A model generated the notes under the pieces. It searched no databases, was not told where the DNA came from, and saw nothing but the letters and a program-made list of their open reading frames with translations. A stretch of 64,000 nucleotides of DNA. It comes from Variovorax sp. PBL-E5 (GTDB taxonomy: Bacteria > Pseudomonadota > Gammaproteobacteria > Burkholderiales > Burkholderiaceae_C). The first letter of the stretch is position 1; each line of letters begins with the position of its first letter. Where the stretch lies: NCBI RefSeq assembly GCF_901827185.1, contig NZ_LR594673.1, positions 434,001 to 498,000 of the forward strand, written 5' to 3'. Of the stretch, positions 52,394 to 60,760 are shown piece after piece. The position numbers and the translations under genes were made by a program.

Positions 52394-53553
52394 CTCAGGC
52401 CCAGTCCGCGCGCGATCACGCCGCGCAGGATCTCGCCGGTGCCGCCGCGGATGGTGAAGGCCGGCGCATAGCGCTGCGCGCTGGCCAGCAGCGCCCGCAG
52501 CGCGGGCAGATCGGCGCCTTCGAACAGCGCGTCGGCATGGACGATGCTGCGCACCGTGCGCACGATCTCCTGCTCGAGCCGCGTGCCGATGTCCTTGGCG
52601 ATCGAGGCCTCCAGGTTCGGCGTCTTGCCGGCCTGCAGCATGCTGGCGATCGACAGCGAGATCTGCCGCACGGCCATCAGCTGGCCGAACAGCCGGCCGA
52701 TCTCCATCGCACTCGCGTCCGAGGGACGAGGGCCCGCGGCCTGCACCAGCTCGGCCAGCAGGCGAAAGCTGCTGAGCCAGCGTTCGGGGCCGCTGCGCTC
52801 GTAGGCCAGCTCGGCGCTAACCTGGTTCCATCCATGGCCCGGCTGGCCCACCACGTCGGCATCGGACACGAACACGTCCTGGAACACCACCTCGTTGAAA
52901 TCCTGCACGCCCACCATGCTGCGGATCGGGCGGATGGCCACGCCCGGGCTGTCCAGCTTGATGAGGATCTGCGTGAGGCCCGACTGCCGGTTGCCTTCGT
53001 CGGCCCTGGCCGTGCGCACCAACGCGATCATGTAGTCGACGCGGTGCGCGTTGGTGGTCCAGAGCTTGGCGCCGTTGATGCGCCAGCCGCCGTCGACGCG
53101 CGTGCCGCTGGTGCGCAGCGAGGCCAGGTCGGAACCCGAGTCGGGTTCGCTCATGCCGATGCAGAAGGCCAGTTCGCCGCGCGCGATGCGCGGCAGGTAT
53201 TCCTGCTTCTGCGCCTCGGTGCCGAACTTCAGCAGCACCGGTCCGCTCTGCCGGTCCGAGATCCAGTGCGCACCGACGGGCACGCCGGCGGCCAGCAGTT
53301 CCTCCGTCACCACGTAGCGCTCCAGCGCCGTGCGCTCGTGGCCGCCGTAGCGGCGCGGCCAAGTCATGCCGATCCAGCCCCGCGCGGCGATCCTGCGCGA
53401 GACCTCGGGCGAGAAGCCGAGCCCGACCTTGTCGGGGTACGGCAGGCCGCCGGCGGCGCGCTCGGCGGCGACGAAGCCGCGGACCTCGCGGCGCAGCGCC
53501 ATCAGCTCGCCGGGCAACGCGGGCAGTTCGAGGTGCAGGGAAGAAACGGTCAT
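52390..53553 (-). CDS. acyl-CoA dehydrogenase, subunit A of a split pair
   Basis: 387-aa dehydrogenase starting at 53553, where the family N-terminus begins. It has IGMSEPDSGSDLASLRTSG, RINGAKLWTTNAHRVDY and the helix-G segment ELAYERSGPERW, whose glutamate sits where isovaleryl-CoA dehydrogenase has its base. The C-terminal loop reads FTIRGGTGEILRGVIARGLG, with Arg where medium-chain enzymes have Glu. It is very close in pattern to the 59587 protein, so the two pairs are paralogous. It is second in the aldolase-dehydrogenase-dehydrogenase operon. Confidence 0.9.
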   Translation of the reverse strand: MTVSSLHLELPALPGELMALRREVRGFVAAERAAGGLPYPDKVGLGFSPEVSRRIAARGWIGMTWPRRYGGHERTALERYVVTEELLAAGVPVGAHWISDRQSGPVLLKFGTEAQKQEYLPRIARGELAFCIGMSEPDSGSDLASLRTSGTRVDGGWRINGAKLWTTNAHRVDYMIALVRTARADEGNRQSGLTQILIKLDSPGVAIRPIRSMVGVQDFNEVVFQDVFVSDADVVGQPGHGWNQVSAELAYERSGPERWLSSFRLLAELVQAAGPRPSDASAMEIGRLFGQLMAVRQISLSIASMLQAGKTPNLEASIAKDIGTRLEQEIVRTVRSIVHADALFEGADLPALRALLASAQRYAPAFTIRGGTGEILRGVIARGLGLR

Positions 53554-53602
53554 GAACGGTCGAGAAGAGAAGGTGCGGGCGCGACGGCGCGCCATGCGAC
53601 GC

Positions 53603-54367
53603 TCATTCGCGCCACGAGCTGTCGATCTGGTCGAGCATGCGCAGCAGCGCCGTCCATTCCAGCGTGAAGGTGCGGCCGTCCTGCGTCTTGCGGCGGTCGC
53701 GCGCGGTATCGAATTGCTGGGCCGTGGTCGCGGACACGGCATCGCTCAGCACCGACAGCGGCGTGCCGCCCGCGAGCGCGGCCACCTGGACCTGGCAGGC
53801 GCGCTCAAGGTAGTGCGTCTCGATGAAGGCCTCGGCCACGCTGCGCCCGCAACCCAGGATGCCATGGTTGCGCAGCAGCATCGAGAGGTTGTCGCCGAGG
53901 TCGTGCGCCAGGCGCCGGCGTTCCGCATCGTCGTCGGCCACGCCCAGGTACTCGTGGTACGACAGCCGGCCGTGGAAGCGCAGCGCGTGCTGGCTGATCA
54001 TCCGCAGGCCCGCCTGCTGGGCCGCGACGGCGATGCCCGCCGTGGTGTGCGTGTGGATCACGCAGGCGATGTCCGGTCGCGCCTCGTGCACTGCGCTGTG
54101 GATGAAGAAGCCCGCGCGGTTGATCGGCGCATTGATCTCCGTGACGGGATTGCCCCTGAGGTCCACCCGCACCAGGTCGCTGGCGCGGATCTCATGGAAC
54201 ATCAGGCCGTAGGGATTGATGAGGATGGCTTCCTCCTCGCCCGGAATGCGGCCCGACACGTGCGTGTAGATCAGGTCCGTCATGCGGTAGTGCGCAAGCA
54301 GCCGGTAGCACGCGGCCACGTCCAGCCGCACTTGCCATTCGGCGTCCGACATCGATGAAGGTTTCAT
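53603..54367 (-). CDS. class II aldolase/adducin family protein
   Basis: 254-aa protein with the class II aldolase fold. Zinc ligands are visible in CVIHTHTTAGIAVAA (two His) and a third His further on (RNHGILGCG); the AAYLERACQ-type helix appears as THYLERACQVQ. The family includes fuculose-phosphate aldolase and decarboxylases or epimerases. In acid-degradation clusters it may decarboxylate or retro-aldol cleave an intermediate. It starts the leftward operon, with 49 bp to the next gene; an alternative ATG is 15 bp inside. Divergent from a Bug gene across motif copy ii. Confidence 0.88.
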   Translation of the reverse strand: MKPSSMSDAEWQVRLDVAACYRLLAHYRMTDLIYTHVSGRIPGEEEAILINPYGLMFHEIRASDLVRVDLRGNPVTEINAPINRAGFFIHSAVHEARPDIACVIHTHTTAGIAVAAQQAGLRMISQHALRFHGRLSYHEYLGVADDDAERRRLAHDLGDNLSMLLRNHGILGCGRSVAEAFIETHYLERACQVQVAALAGGTPLSVLSDAVSATTAQQFDTARDRRKTQDGRTFTLEWTALLRMLDQIDSSWRE

Positions 54368-54422
54368 TGATGCGAAGCGTAAGCCCGGGCCCTCGCATTC
54401 GCCAGTTGCCGCGCACGATTTC

Positions 54423-54443
54423 CACATACGTGATGAATTGCCG
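54423..54443 (+). promoter_or_regulatory. cluster D shared motif, copy ii
   Basis: CACATACGTGATGAATTGCCG lies in the 163-bp gap between the divergent aldolase and Bug genes. It shares GTG-TGAATTGCCG with copy i and GTGATGAAT with copy iii. Confidence 0.6.
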
Positions 54444-54530
54444 CCGACTCTGTGCGCGGCACGGTACACGCCGCATGCGGCCGTAGCATTCGTCGCAACG
54501 GGACTGATCCCACGCACAGAGGAAACGACC

Positions 54531-55544
54531 ATGAATCCAGCCATCCCGCGCGGCGCCTTCGCGCAGCGTGCCCTTCGCCGCCATCTGCTGGGCCTCGCAC
54601 TGGCCCTTGCCGTCAGTCCCTTCGCCTTCGCGCAGCCGGCCGCATGGCCGGCACAACCGATCCACCTGATCGTCCCCTTCCCCGTCGGCGGCCCGACCGA
54701 CATGGCCGCGCGGCTGGTGGCGGAGAAGCTCACGCATTCGCTCGGCCAGCCGGTCATCGTGGACAACCGCGGCGGCGCGGCAGGCATGCTGGGCACGCTG
54801 GCGCTGGCCCAATCGAAGGGCGACGGCTACACCATCGGCCTGATCGGCAACGGCCTCGTCACGCTGACGCCCTACGTACGCAAGGACGTCGGCTTCGATC
54901 CGCTCAAGGACCTGATCCCGCTCTCCAAGGCCGTCGACATTCCGCTGGTCGTGGTGGAGAACGTTGCGCTGCCGCCGAAGACCATGAAGGAGTTCATCGC
55001 CTATGCCAGGGCCAACCCGGGCAAGCTCAGCTACGGTTCGGACGGCACGGCGTCGCTCACCCACCTGAGCTTCGAGATGTTCAAGCAGGCGCAGGACATC
55101 CACCTGGTGCACATCCCCTACCGCGGCACCGCGCAGATACTGACCGATCTGCTGGGCAACCAGATCCAGGTATCCATGAGCGGCATCGCCGGGCCGCTGC
55201 CGCACATCAAGTCGGGCAAGCTGCGCGCACTGGCAGTCACCAGCGCCAGGCGCGTGCCCGCGCTGCCCGACACGCCGACGATGATCGAGCTGGGCATGAA
55301 GGACTTCGACATCACCACCTGGTTCGCCTTCTTCGCGCCGGCCGGCGTGCCTGCGCCGGTGGCCGCGAAGCTCAACGAACACCTGGGGCGCGCGCTGCGG
55401 GAGCCCGACGTGATCGAGAAGCTGCGCGGCGCGGGCATGGAAGCCGCGCCTTCCTCGCAGGCGGAGATGGACCGCATCGTGCGCCGCTACATCGCGCAAT
55501 GGCAGGGCGTGATCAAGAGTGCGAACATCAAGCTGGACGATTGA
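54531..55544 (+). CDS. Bug family substrate-binding protein
   Basis: 337-aa periplasmic receptor. The start at 54531 follows AGAGGAAACGACC. It has a signal peptide with cleavage near residue 35 (PFAFAQ), IHLIVPFPVGGPTDMAARLV (PVGG turn) and IPYRGTAQILTDLLGNQIQ. It is single-gene, convergent with DUF2889 (19-bp gap). Its operator region holds motif copy ii, placing it in the cluster D regulon. Confidence 0.93.
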   Translation: MNPAIPRGAFAQRALRRHLLGLALALAVSPFAFAQPAAWPAQPIHLIVPFPVGGPTDMAARLVAEKLTHSLGQPVIVDNRGGAAGMLGTLALAQSKGDGYTIGLIGNGLVTLTPYVRKDVGFDPLKDLIPLSKAVDIPLVVVENVALPPKTMKEFIAYARANPGKLSYGSDGTASLTHLSFEMFKQAQDIHLVHIPYRGTAQILTDLLGNQIQVSMSGIAGPLPHIKSGKLRALAVTSARRVPALPDTPTMIELGMKDFDITTWFAFFAPAGVPAPVAAKLNEHLGRALREPDVIEKLRGAGMEAAPSSQAEMDRIVRRYIAQWQGVIKSANIKLDD

Positions 55545-55563
55545 CCGGCGCCCTCACCCGCCG

Positions 55564-56166
55564 TCACCCACCGACCGCATCCCGTGCGCCGGCCTTCGGC
55601 GCGACGTAATGCTCGGGGTAGATGCGGCGCACCATCTCGCCGCTCTTGCCGTAGCCCAGGCAGGCGCCGACCACCGGCGGTGGTCCGCCGTCGGGCGGCA
55701 CGCCGTAGACGCGCTCGGCCGCGGCACGATCGTTCCATCGGATCTGGCTGGACAGCGTCTGGATGGCCACCGTCGCCATGGTCTGGAACAGCGTCAGCAC
55801 ATGCGTGCAGCCGGCCTCGCCGCCGACGCGCGCCTGCAGCTCACGATGAAAGCCCGCGCCCAGCCTGAGCCCGACCAGGCGCTGGAAATTCGGCACGGCG
55901 CCGGGGCATTCGGGGAAGGGATGGCTGTCGATGCGGACCTCGACCTCGCGCAGCGCGCGCGCATCGTCCATCGCGAAGCGCACCCACATCTCGTGGAATT
56001 TGCCGCCGGCCGGTACCGAGGGGCGAAACGGTGTCGGGCTTTCGTAGGTGCGCGTGTCCACCAGGCTGGCCTCCACTTCCCACAGGCCGTCGTCGCGCCG
56101 GAAGCCTTCGCAGCGGATGGTGCGGTCGTTCAGCGGCTGGCGGGGCTGGGGGTGTGAAAGCGGCAT
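55564..56166 (-). CDS. DUF2889 domain-containing protein
   Basis: 200-aa cytoplasmic protein with the DUF2889 pattern: RTIRCEGFRRDDGLWEVEASLVD at residues about 15-37, then FHEMWVRFAMDDARALREVEVR and FPECPGAVPNFQRLVGLRLG. The molecular function of DUF2889 is unknown. It occurs in operons of acyl-CoA metabolism, as here. It is divergent from the truncated crotonase across motif copy iii, so it seems to be a regulon member. No membrane segment or signal. Confidence 0.8.
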   Translation of the reverse strand: MPLSHPQPRQPLNDRTIRCEGFRRDDGLWEVEASLVDTRTYESPTPFRPSVPAGGKFHEMWVRFAMDDARALREVEVRIDSHPFPECPGAVPNFQRLVGLRLGAGFHRELQARVGGEAGCTHVLTLFQTMATVAIQTLSSQIRWNDRAAAERVYGVPPDGGPPPVVGACLGYGKSGEMVRRIYPEHYVAPKAGARDAVGG

Positions 56167-56220
56167 GGGATCTCCGGTCCGCCCTCAGTCTAAGGGCCGT
56201 CGGCGCGCGCAAAGCAACAG

Positions 56221-56240
56221 GCATGTGATGAATGGCGCCG
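56221..56240 (+). promoter_or_regulatory. cluster D shared motif, copy iii
   Basis: GCATGTGATGAATGGCGCCG between divergent DUF2889 and crotonase-fragment genes, ending 51 bp before the latter's ATG. Confidence 0.5.
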
Positions 56241-56291
56241 GTGCGCGCATCCACGCTTTTGCGCCGTCCCGCTTTGCGGCCCACTGAGGGG

Positions 56292-56606
56292 ATGGAAGAC
56301 CCTGTGCATTTCGAAACCCTGCCCGGCCGCGTCGGCCTCGTCACGCTCGACCGGCCCGCGGCGCTCAACGCGCTGGACATGCGCAGTGTCCGCCTGCTGC
56401 GCGAAGGCATCCGTGCGATGGAGGCGGATGCGGGCATCGACGTCATCGTGCTCACCGCCTGCGGCGAGCGCGCCTTCTGCGTGGGCGTGGACCTGAAGGA
56501 GCGTCAGCGCCTGGGCGACGAGGCATCGCGCGACTTCGCCGCGATCCACGAATGCTATGCGGCCGACCCTTCGCGGCAGCTCGCGGGCTTCGGCCGGAAG
56601 GCCTGA
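56292..56606 (+). pseudogene. enoyl-CoA hydratase, N-terminal fragment
   Basis: 104 codons encode the first part of a crotonase: VHFETLPGRVGLVTLDRP and the first oxyanion-hole region TACGERAFCVGVDLKERQ. The product then ends with a non-family tail (QLAGFGRKA) and a stop at 56606, where a functional family member continues about 150 residues with the second oxyanion loop and the catalytic residues. No continuing similarity is visible in any frame before the convergent cupin gene at 56618. I infer a deletion remnant. The promoter region with motif copy iii survives. Confidence 0.75.
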
Positions 56607-56617
56607 GCGGCCGCGGC

Positions 56618-57391
56618 TCAGGCGCCGGTGCCGGGCGTGCGCCGCGGCATCCTCTGCGGCTCGGGGTCGAGCGCGAAGGCCGGGTACTGCAACACCAGGA
56701 CTTCCAGGCCCGCGGCACCGGCATGCAGCGCCATCGGCGCCTCGTCCCCCGAATGCCAGACACAGGCCGGCGGTCCCAGCGCTTCGCCGTGCGCGACGAG
56801 CGCGCCCGACACCACCACGTGATAGCGCCCGCCGCTGTCGCGCTGGGCAGGCGCGGTGGCGCGGCCGCACGGCGGCACGCGCACCACCCACGCGGCCAGG
56901 CCGCTGGCGTCCGATGCGATCAGCACTTCAGTGATCGGCTGCGCCAGCCCGGCGAGCGAGGCCGAGGTTGACACATGGATCGGGCCCACGCTTTCCTGCC
57001 GCTTGCGCAGGCCCTTGCGCATCTTCTCGCGCGACTCGGGCAGATACCACGCACCCGGATCGGTGACGGTGCGCAGCGTGAGGTAGTCCAGGCCCTCGGG
57101 GCCGGCGACGAGCGGGCCATAGCCGGCCTCGCGCGAAGCGTAATGGATGCTCACCGCGTCGAGCGCATGCGCGCCCAGCGTGCCGCCGCCGCGCGTCACC
57201 ACCTGGAACTGCTCTTCGAGATGGAAGTGCGTGGGTAGCACCCAGCCGGGCTGCTGATGAACCAGGAAGGCCTGCGGCGCGGGGCGCGGACCGGCCTCGG
57301 TCTCGATCAGGTACTCGGTGTAGCCGCGGAAGTTGCCTTCATCGAAGACGCGGGTGCGGGTCTTTCTTTCGACGATACCGATGCGTTCCAT
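56618..57391 (-). CDS. cupin-type hypothetical protein
   Basis: 257-aa protein starting at 57391 (MERIGIVERKTRTRVFDEGN). A cupin motif is visible at HFHLEEQFQVVTRGGGTLG near residues 56-74, and a second weaker beta-barrel half near the end (HSGDEAPMALHAGAAGLEVLVLQ) suggests a bicupin. A much longer open frame upstream runs antisense through the OYE and hydratase genes and is rejected. No family function known to me. It is divergent from the OYE-type gene across motif copy iv, so it is likely part of the cluster D regulon. Confidence 0.75.
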   Translation of the reverse strand: MERIGIVERKTRTRVFDEGNFRGYTEYLIETEAGPRPAPQAFLVHQQPGWVLPTHFHLEEQFQVVTRGGGTLGAHALDAVSIHYASREAGYGPLVAGPEGLDYLTLRTVTDPGAWYLPESREKMRKGLRKRQESVGPIHVSTSASLAGLAQPITEVLIASDASGLAAWVVRVPPCGRATAPAQRDSGGRYHVVVSGALVAHGEALGPPACVWHSGDEAPMALHAGAAGLEVLVLQYPAFALDPEPQRMPRRTPGTGA

Positions 57392-57475
57392 TTGCCTTGC
57401 CTTCCGGATTCCTTGCCGCCAGTATGGCCACATGGCGGAACGAGACAACGCCGGCGCCGAGCCCGCCGCGCATTG

Positions 57476-57498
57476 CACATGCATGTGATATTTCGCCG
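57476..57498 (+). promoter_or_regulatory. cluster D shared motif, copy iv
   Basis: A perfect 12-bp palindrome CACATGCATGTG (57476-57487) followed by ATATTTCGCCG, between divergent cupin and OYE genes, 43 bp before the OYE ATG. The palindrome suggests the left half of the motif is the protein-binding core. Confidence 0.55.
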
Positions 57499-57541
57499 CG
57501 CCCGCTTGTGCTGCCGCATGACCGTCGGCTAGTGTCGGCCG

Positions 57542-58657
57542 ATGGAACCCACGGCTTCCCGGCTCTTCTCTCCTTTCGACTTGCGCGGCGTTCGCTTTCG
57601 CAACCGCATCGGCGTGTCGCCCATGTGCATGTATGCCTGCGGCCCGGACGGCCTGGCCACGCCCTGGCACATGGTGCATCTGGGCATGCGCGCACCGGGC
57701 GGCGCCGGGCTCGTCGTGGCGGAAGCCACCGCCGTCGCGCCGCACGCGCGCATCTCGCCGGCGGACCTCGGCCTGTGGTCGCGCGCGCATGCCGACGCGC
57801 TCGCGCCGATCACGCAATTCATCTCCGGCCAGGGCTGCGTGCCCGGCATCCAGCTGGCGCACGCCGGGCGCAAGGGCAGCACGCGCAGCCCCTGGATCGG
57901 ACGCGATGCGGTGCCCGAATCGGAAGGCGGCTGGCAGGTGCAAGCGCCCTCGCCTCTTCTCTTTTCGCCGCTGAACGCGATGCCGCGCGAGATGAGCGAG
58001 GCGGACATCGCACGCACGATCGGCGAGTTCGGCGCGGCGGCGGGCCTCGCCTTCGAGGCCGGCTTCCGGTACCTCGAACTGCACCTGGGCCACGGCTACC
58101 TGGCGCACCAGTTTCTCTCGCCGCTCAGCAACCGGCGCACCGACGGCTGGGGCGGCGATTTCGAGGGCCGCACGCGCTTCGCGCGCGCGCTGGCGAAGGC
58201 CGCGCGCGCGGCCTGGCCGGACGAACTGCCGCTGGCCGCACGCCTGTCGATCACCGACTGGGTCGAGGGCGGCTGGACGGCCGACGAAGCCGTGCGGCTG
58301 GCCGGGCTGCTGGGCGAAGCCGGTGTCGACCTCGTCGTGTGTTCGAGCGGCGCCATCGTTCCCGGCGCCATGCCGCCGGACGGTCCCATCATGCAGTTGC
58401 CCTTCGCAGCCCGTGTGCGCGCGCAGGCCGGCGTGGCCTCCGGCGCCGTGGGCCAGATCACCGAGGCCGCACAGGCGGAACAGATCATCGCAAGCGGCGG
58501 CGCCGACCTCGTGTTCCTGGCCCGCGCCATGCTGCGCGATCCGTTCTGGGCCGTGCATGCGGCCGAGGCGCTCGGCGCACCAGCGCCCTGGCCCATCGCC
58601 TATGGCCGCGCCGTAGGCCAGCGGCAGGGGCGCGTGCAGCGGCCTCAGCGGCCGTAG
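57542..58657 (+). CDS. NADH:flavin oxidoreductase, Old Yellow Enzyme family (YqjM-like)
   Basis: 371-aa FMN-dependent TIM-barrel ene-reductase. VSPMCMYA near residues 22-29 includes the YqjM-type regulatory Cys. IQLAHAGRKG is near 103-112. ELHLGHGYLAHQFLSPLSNRRTDGWGG near 180-206 holds the catalytic His. GAVGQITEAAQAE and LARAMLRDPFWA bind the FMN phosphate. It reduces or desaturates an enone/enoyl intermediate; OYE relatives also act in alicyclic and steroid ring degradation. The 3' end overlaps the convergent hydratase by 13 bp. Confidence 0.9.
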   Translation: MEPTASRLFSPFDLRGVRFRNRIGVSPMCMYACGPDGLATPWHMVHLGMRAPGGAGLVVAEATAVAPHARISPADLGLWSRAHADALAPITQFISGQGCVPGIQLAHAGRKGSTRSPWIGRDAVPESEGGWQVQAPSPLLFSPLNAMPREMSEADIARTIGEFGAAAGLAFEAGFRYLELHLGHGYLAHQFLSPLSNRRTDGWGGDFEGRTRFARALAKAARAAWPDELPLAARLSITDWVEGGWTADEAVRLAGLLGEAGVDLVVCSSGAIVPGAMPPDGPIMQLPFAARVRAQAGVASGAVGQITEAAQAEQIIASGGADLVFLARAMLRDPFWAVHAAEALGAPAPWPIAYGRAVGQRQGRVQRPQRP

Positions 58658-59439
58658 TTGGCCGGACGCTTTTCGAGGAAGGCCGCCACGGCCTCGCGAT
58701 GGTCGTCGGTCTTGTGCGAGACCGCCTGGAACACGGCGGACATTTCGAGGATGCTGTCCAGCCGCGAATGGATGGCTTCGCGCATGAGGCGCTTGGCCAG
58801 CCGCACGCCGTGCGACGGGTTGACGGCGATGCGGTCCGCAAGCTGGCGTGCCGCGGGCATGAGTTCTTCGGCCGGCACGACGCGCGACACCAGGTTCCAT
58901 TCGAGCGCCTGCCTGGCATCGATGGCGTCGCCGGTGAAGGCCATCTCGGCCGCGCGCGACAGGCCCACGGTGCGCGGCAGCAGCCATGCGCCGCCGTCGC
59001 CGGGGATGATGCCGAGCTTCACGAAGCTCTCCGCGAACCGCGCCTTGTCGGACGCGATGCGGATGTCGCACATGCACGCCAGGTCGAGGCCTGCGCCGAT
59101 GGCATGGCCGTTGACCGCGGCGATCACCGGCACCTCGAGGTTGAACAGCGCCAGCGTCAGGCGCTGGATGCCGCGGCGGTAGTCGTGGCGGATGTCCATC
59201 TCGCTCACTTCGGCGGTGGACTGGCGCTGCATCTCGCGGATGTCTCCGCCGGCCGAGAACGACGGCCCGTTGCCGGTCAGGATCACGGCACGCACGCTGC
59301 GGTCGTCGTGGATGCGATCGATCGCGACCAGGAATTCCGCCACCGCCGTGTTGCCGGTCAGCGGGTTGCGCTGCTCGGGCTGGTTCATGGTGAGCGTGAC
59401 GATGGCGCCCGTCTGCTCGTACAACAAGAAGTCTGTCAT
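58645..59439 (-). CDS. enoyl-CoA hydratase/isomerase family protein
   Basis: 264-aa crotonase starting MTDFLLYEQTGAIVTLTMNQP. Oxyanion-hole loops are GNGPSFSAGGDIREMQ (near 56-71) and VNGHAIGAGLDLACMCD. The catalytic-Glu region reads AESFVKLGIIPGDGGAWLLP, with Glu in the first position and Asp replacing the second Glu (GDG rather than GxG after the second acid). It is divergent from the dehydrogenase pair at 59587. The length is standard. Confidence 0.92.
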   Translation of the reverse strand: MTDFLLYEQTGAIVTLTMNQPEQRNPLTGNTAVAEFLVAIDRIHDDRSVRAVILTGNGPSFSAGGDIREMQRQSTAEVSEMDIRHDYRRGIQRLTLALFNLEVPVIAAVNGHAIGAGLDLACMCDIRIASDKARFAESFVKLGIIPGDGGAWLLPRTVGLSRAAEMAFTGDAIDARQALEWNLVSRVVPAEELMPAARQLADRIAVNPSHGVRLAKRLMREAIHSRLDSILEMSAVFQAVSHKTDDHREAVAAFLEKRPANYGR

Positions 59440-59517
59440 CTCTGGTGTCCTCTCAGGTGCCGGCGAGTCTGGCGGGCACGCCGCCAAAAGTCCAATACAC
59501 AAAGGCCGCCGGGCCAT

Positions 59518-59531
59518 GCGGTATTCATATG
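59518..59531 (-). promoter_or_regulatory. weak fifth copy of cluster D motif
   Basis: On the minus strand CATATGAATACCGC partly matches the motif (ATGAATNNCCG) in the 147-bp gap between the hydratase and dehydrogenase genes. The same gap holds an 8-bp inverted repeat, GTCCAATA (59490) and TATTGGAC (59549). Tentative. Confidence 0.25.
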
Positions 59532-59586
59532 GCGCCGCTGCACTTCGCTATTGGACAGTGCGCATGGCCGGCGATAACCTGCCCCG

Positions 59587-60744
59587 ATGGCAGACCTTCT
59601 CGACAACCTGCGCCTGGCCACGCTGCCCGCGCATGCCGACAACTTCAGGGCGAAGGTCAAGACCTTCCTGAGCCGCGAACTGCCGCCCGCGCAGGCCGAC
59701 GTGCGCTCGCGCTCATGGCTGGCCTTCGACGCCGACTTCAGCCGCGCGCTGGCGGCGCAGGGCTGGGTCGGCGTCACGCTGCCGAAGGCCCATGGCGGCG
59801 CCGACCTCGACGCCTTCAGCCGCTTCGTGCTGGTGGAAGAGCTGCTGGCCGCCGGTGCACCCGTGGGCGCACACTGGATCGCCGATCGCCAGAGTGGTCC
59901 CTTGATCCTCAAGTACGGCAGCGAAGCGCAAAAGAACTTCTACCTGCCGCGCATCTGCCGCGGCGAGGCCTTCTTCGGCATCGGCATGAGCGAGCCGAAC
60001 GCCGGCTCCGACCTGGCAGCCGTCGGCACGCGCGCGACCCGCACCGGCCGCGGCTGGCGCCTGAACGGCCGCAAGATCTGGACGACCAACGGGCACCGCT
60101 GCCACTACGTGATCGCGCTGGTGCGCTCTTCCGGCACGGCCGCCGACCGACACGCGGGGCTGTCGCAGTTCATCGTCGACCTGTCCTTGCCCGGCGTCAC
60201 CGTCCGGCCGATCGTCGACCTGACGGGCGACGCGCACTTCAGCGAGATGTTCTTCGACGACGTGGCGCTGGACGAGGCCGCGCTGATCGGCGCCGAGGGT
60301 CAGGGCTGGCAGCAGGTGACCGCCGAGCTGGCCTTCGAGCGCAGCGGGCCCGAGCGCATCTACTCGAGCATCGTCCTGCTCGACCGCTGGATCGCATGGC
60401 TGCGCAAGACAGGCGGCGCCGACGCGCACCTGGAAACGCTGGGCCGCTTCGCCACCCACCTGGCCACGCTGCGCCACATGTCCATCACCGTCACGGCGCG
60501 GCTCGCGGCCGGCGAAAGCCCGGTGGTGGAAGCGGCGTTGGTGAAGGACATCGCCACCGAGTTCGAACAAAGCATCCCCGCGATCCTGGAGGCGGCGCTG
60601 GGCGCGGACCCCGGCGCCGCGATCGACGACGACCTGCTGCGCGCCCTGGCCTACGTGAGCCAGATGGCGCCCACCTTCTCGCTGCGCGGCGGCACCCGCG
60701 AGATCCTGCGCGGAATGATCGCGCGCGGTCTCGGCCTGCGCTGA
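59587..60744 (+). CDS. acyl-CoA dehydrogenase, subunit A of a split pair
   Basis: 385-aa dehydrogenase: IGMSEPNAGSDLAAVGTRATR, RLNGRKIWTTNGHRCHY, the helix-G glutamate in AELAFERSGPERIY, and C-terminal FSLRGGTREILRGMIARGLG with Arg in place of the medium-chain type Glu. It shares its whole pattern with the 52390 protein (GAHWI-DRQSGP and GLGLR at the end), so the two are diverged duplicates. It lies 16 bp before its short partner in a four-gene operon with a hydratase and a CoA-transferase. Confidence 0.91.
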   Translation: MADLLDNLRLATLPAHADNFRAKVKTFLSRELPPAQADVRSRSWLAFDADFSRALAAQGWVGVTLPKAHGGADLDAFSRFVLVEELLAAGAPVGAHWIADRQSGPLILKYGSEAQKNFYLPRICRGEAFFGIGMSEPNAGSDLAAVGTRATRTGRGWRLNGRKIWTTNGHRCHYVIALVRSSGTAADRHAGLSQFIVDLSLPGVTVRPIVDLTGDAHFSEMFFDDVALDEAALIGAEGQGWQQVTAELAFERSGPERIYSSIVLLDRWIAWLRKTGGADAHLETLGRFATHLATLRHMSITVTARLAAGESPVVEAALVKDIATEFEQSIPAILEAALGADPGAAIDDDLLRALAYVSQMAPTFSLRGGTREILRGMIARGLGLR

Positions 60745-60760
60745 CAACAGAAGGACCTTC

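Noticed and set aside
56618-59077. An 819-codon minus-strand frame that would fuse a long N-terminal part to the cupin protein
   Set aside because: The extra part is antisense to the OYE gene and in another frame of the hydratase gene; cupin homology starts at 57391.
59490-59556. 8-bp inverted repeat GTCCAATA/TATTGGAC as an independent operator
   Set aside because: Eight-base arms 51 bp apart occur by chance at this scale, and no second copy was found in the cluster.
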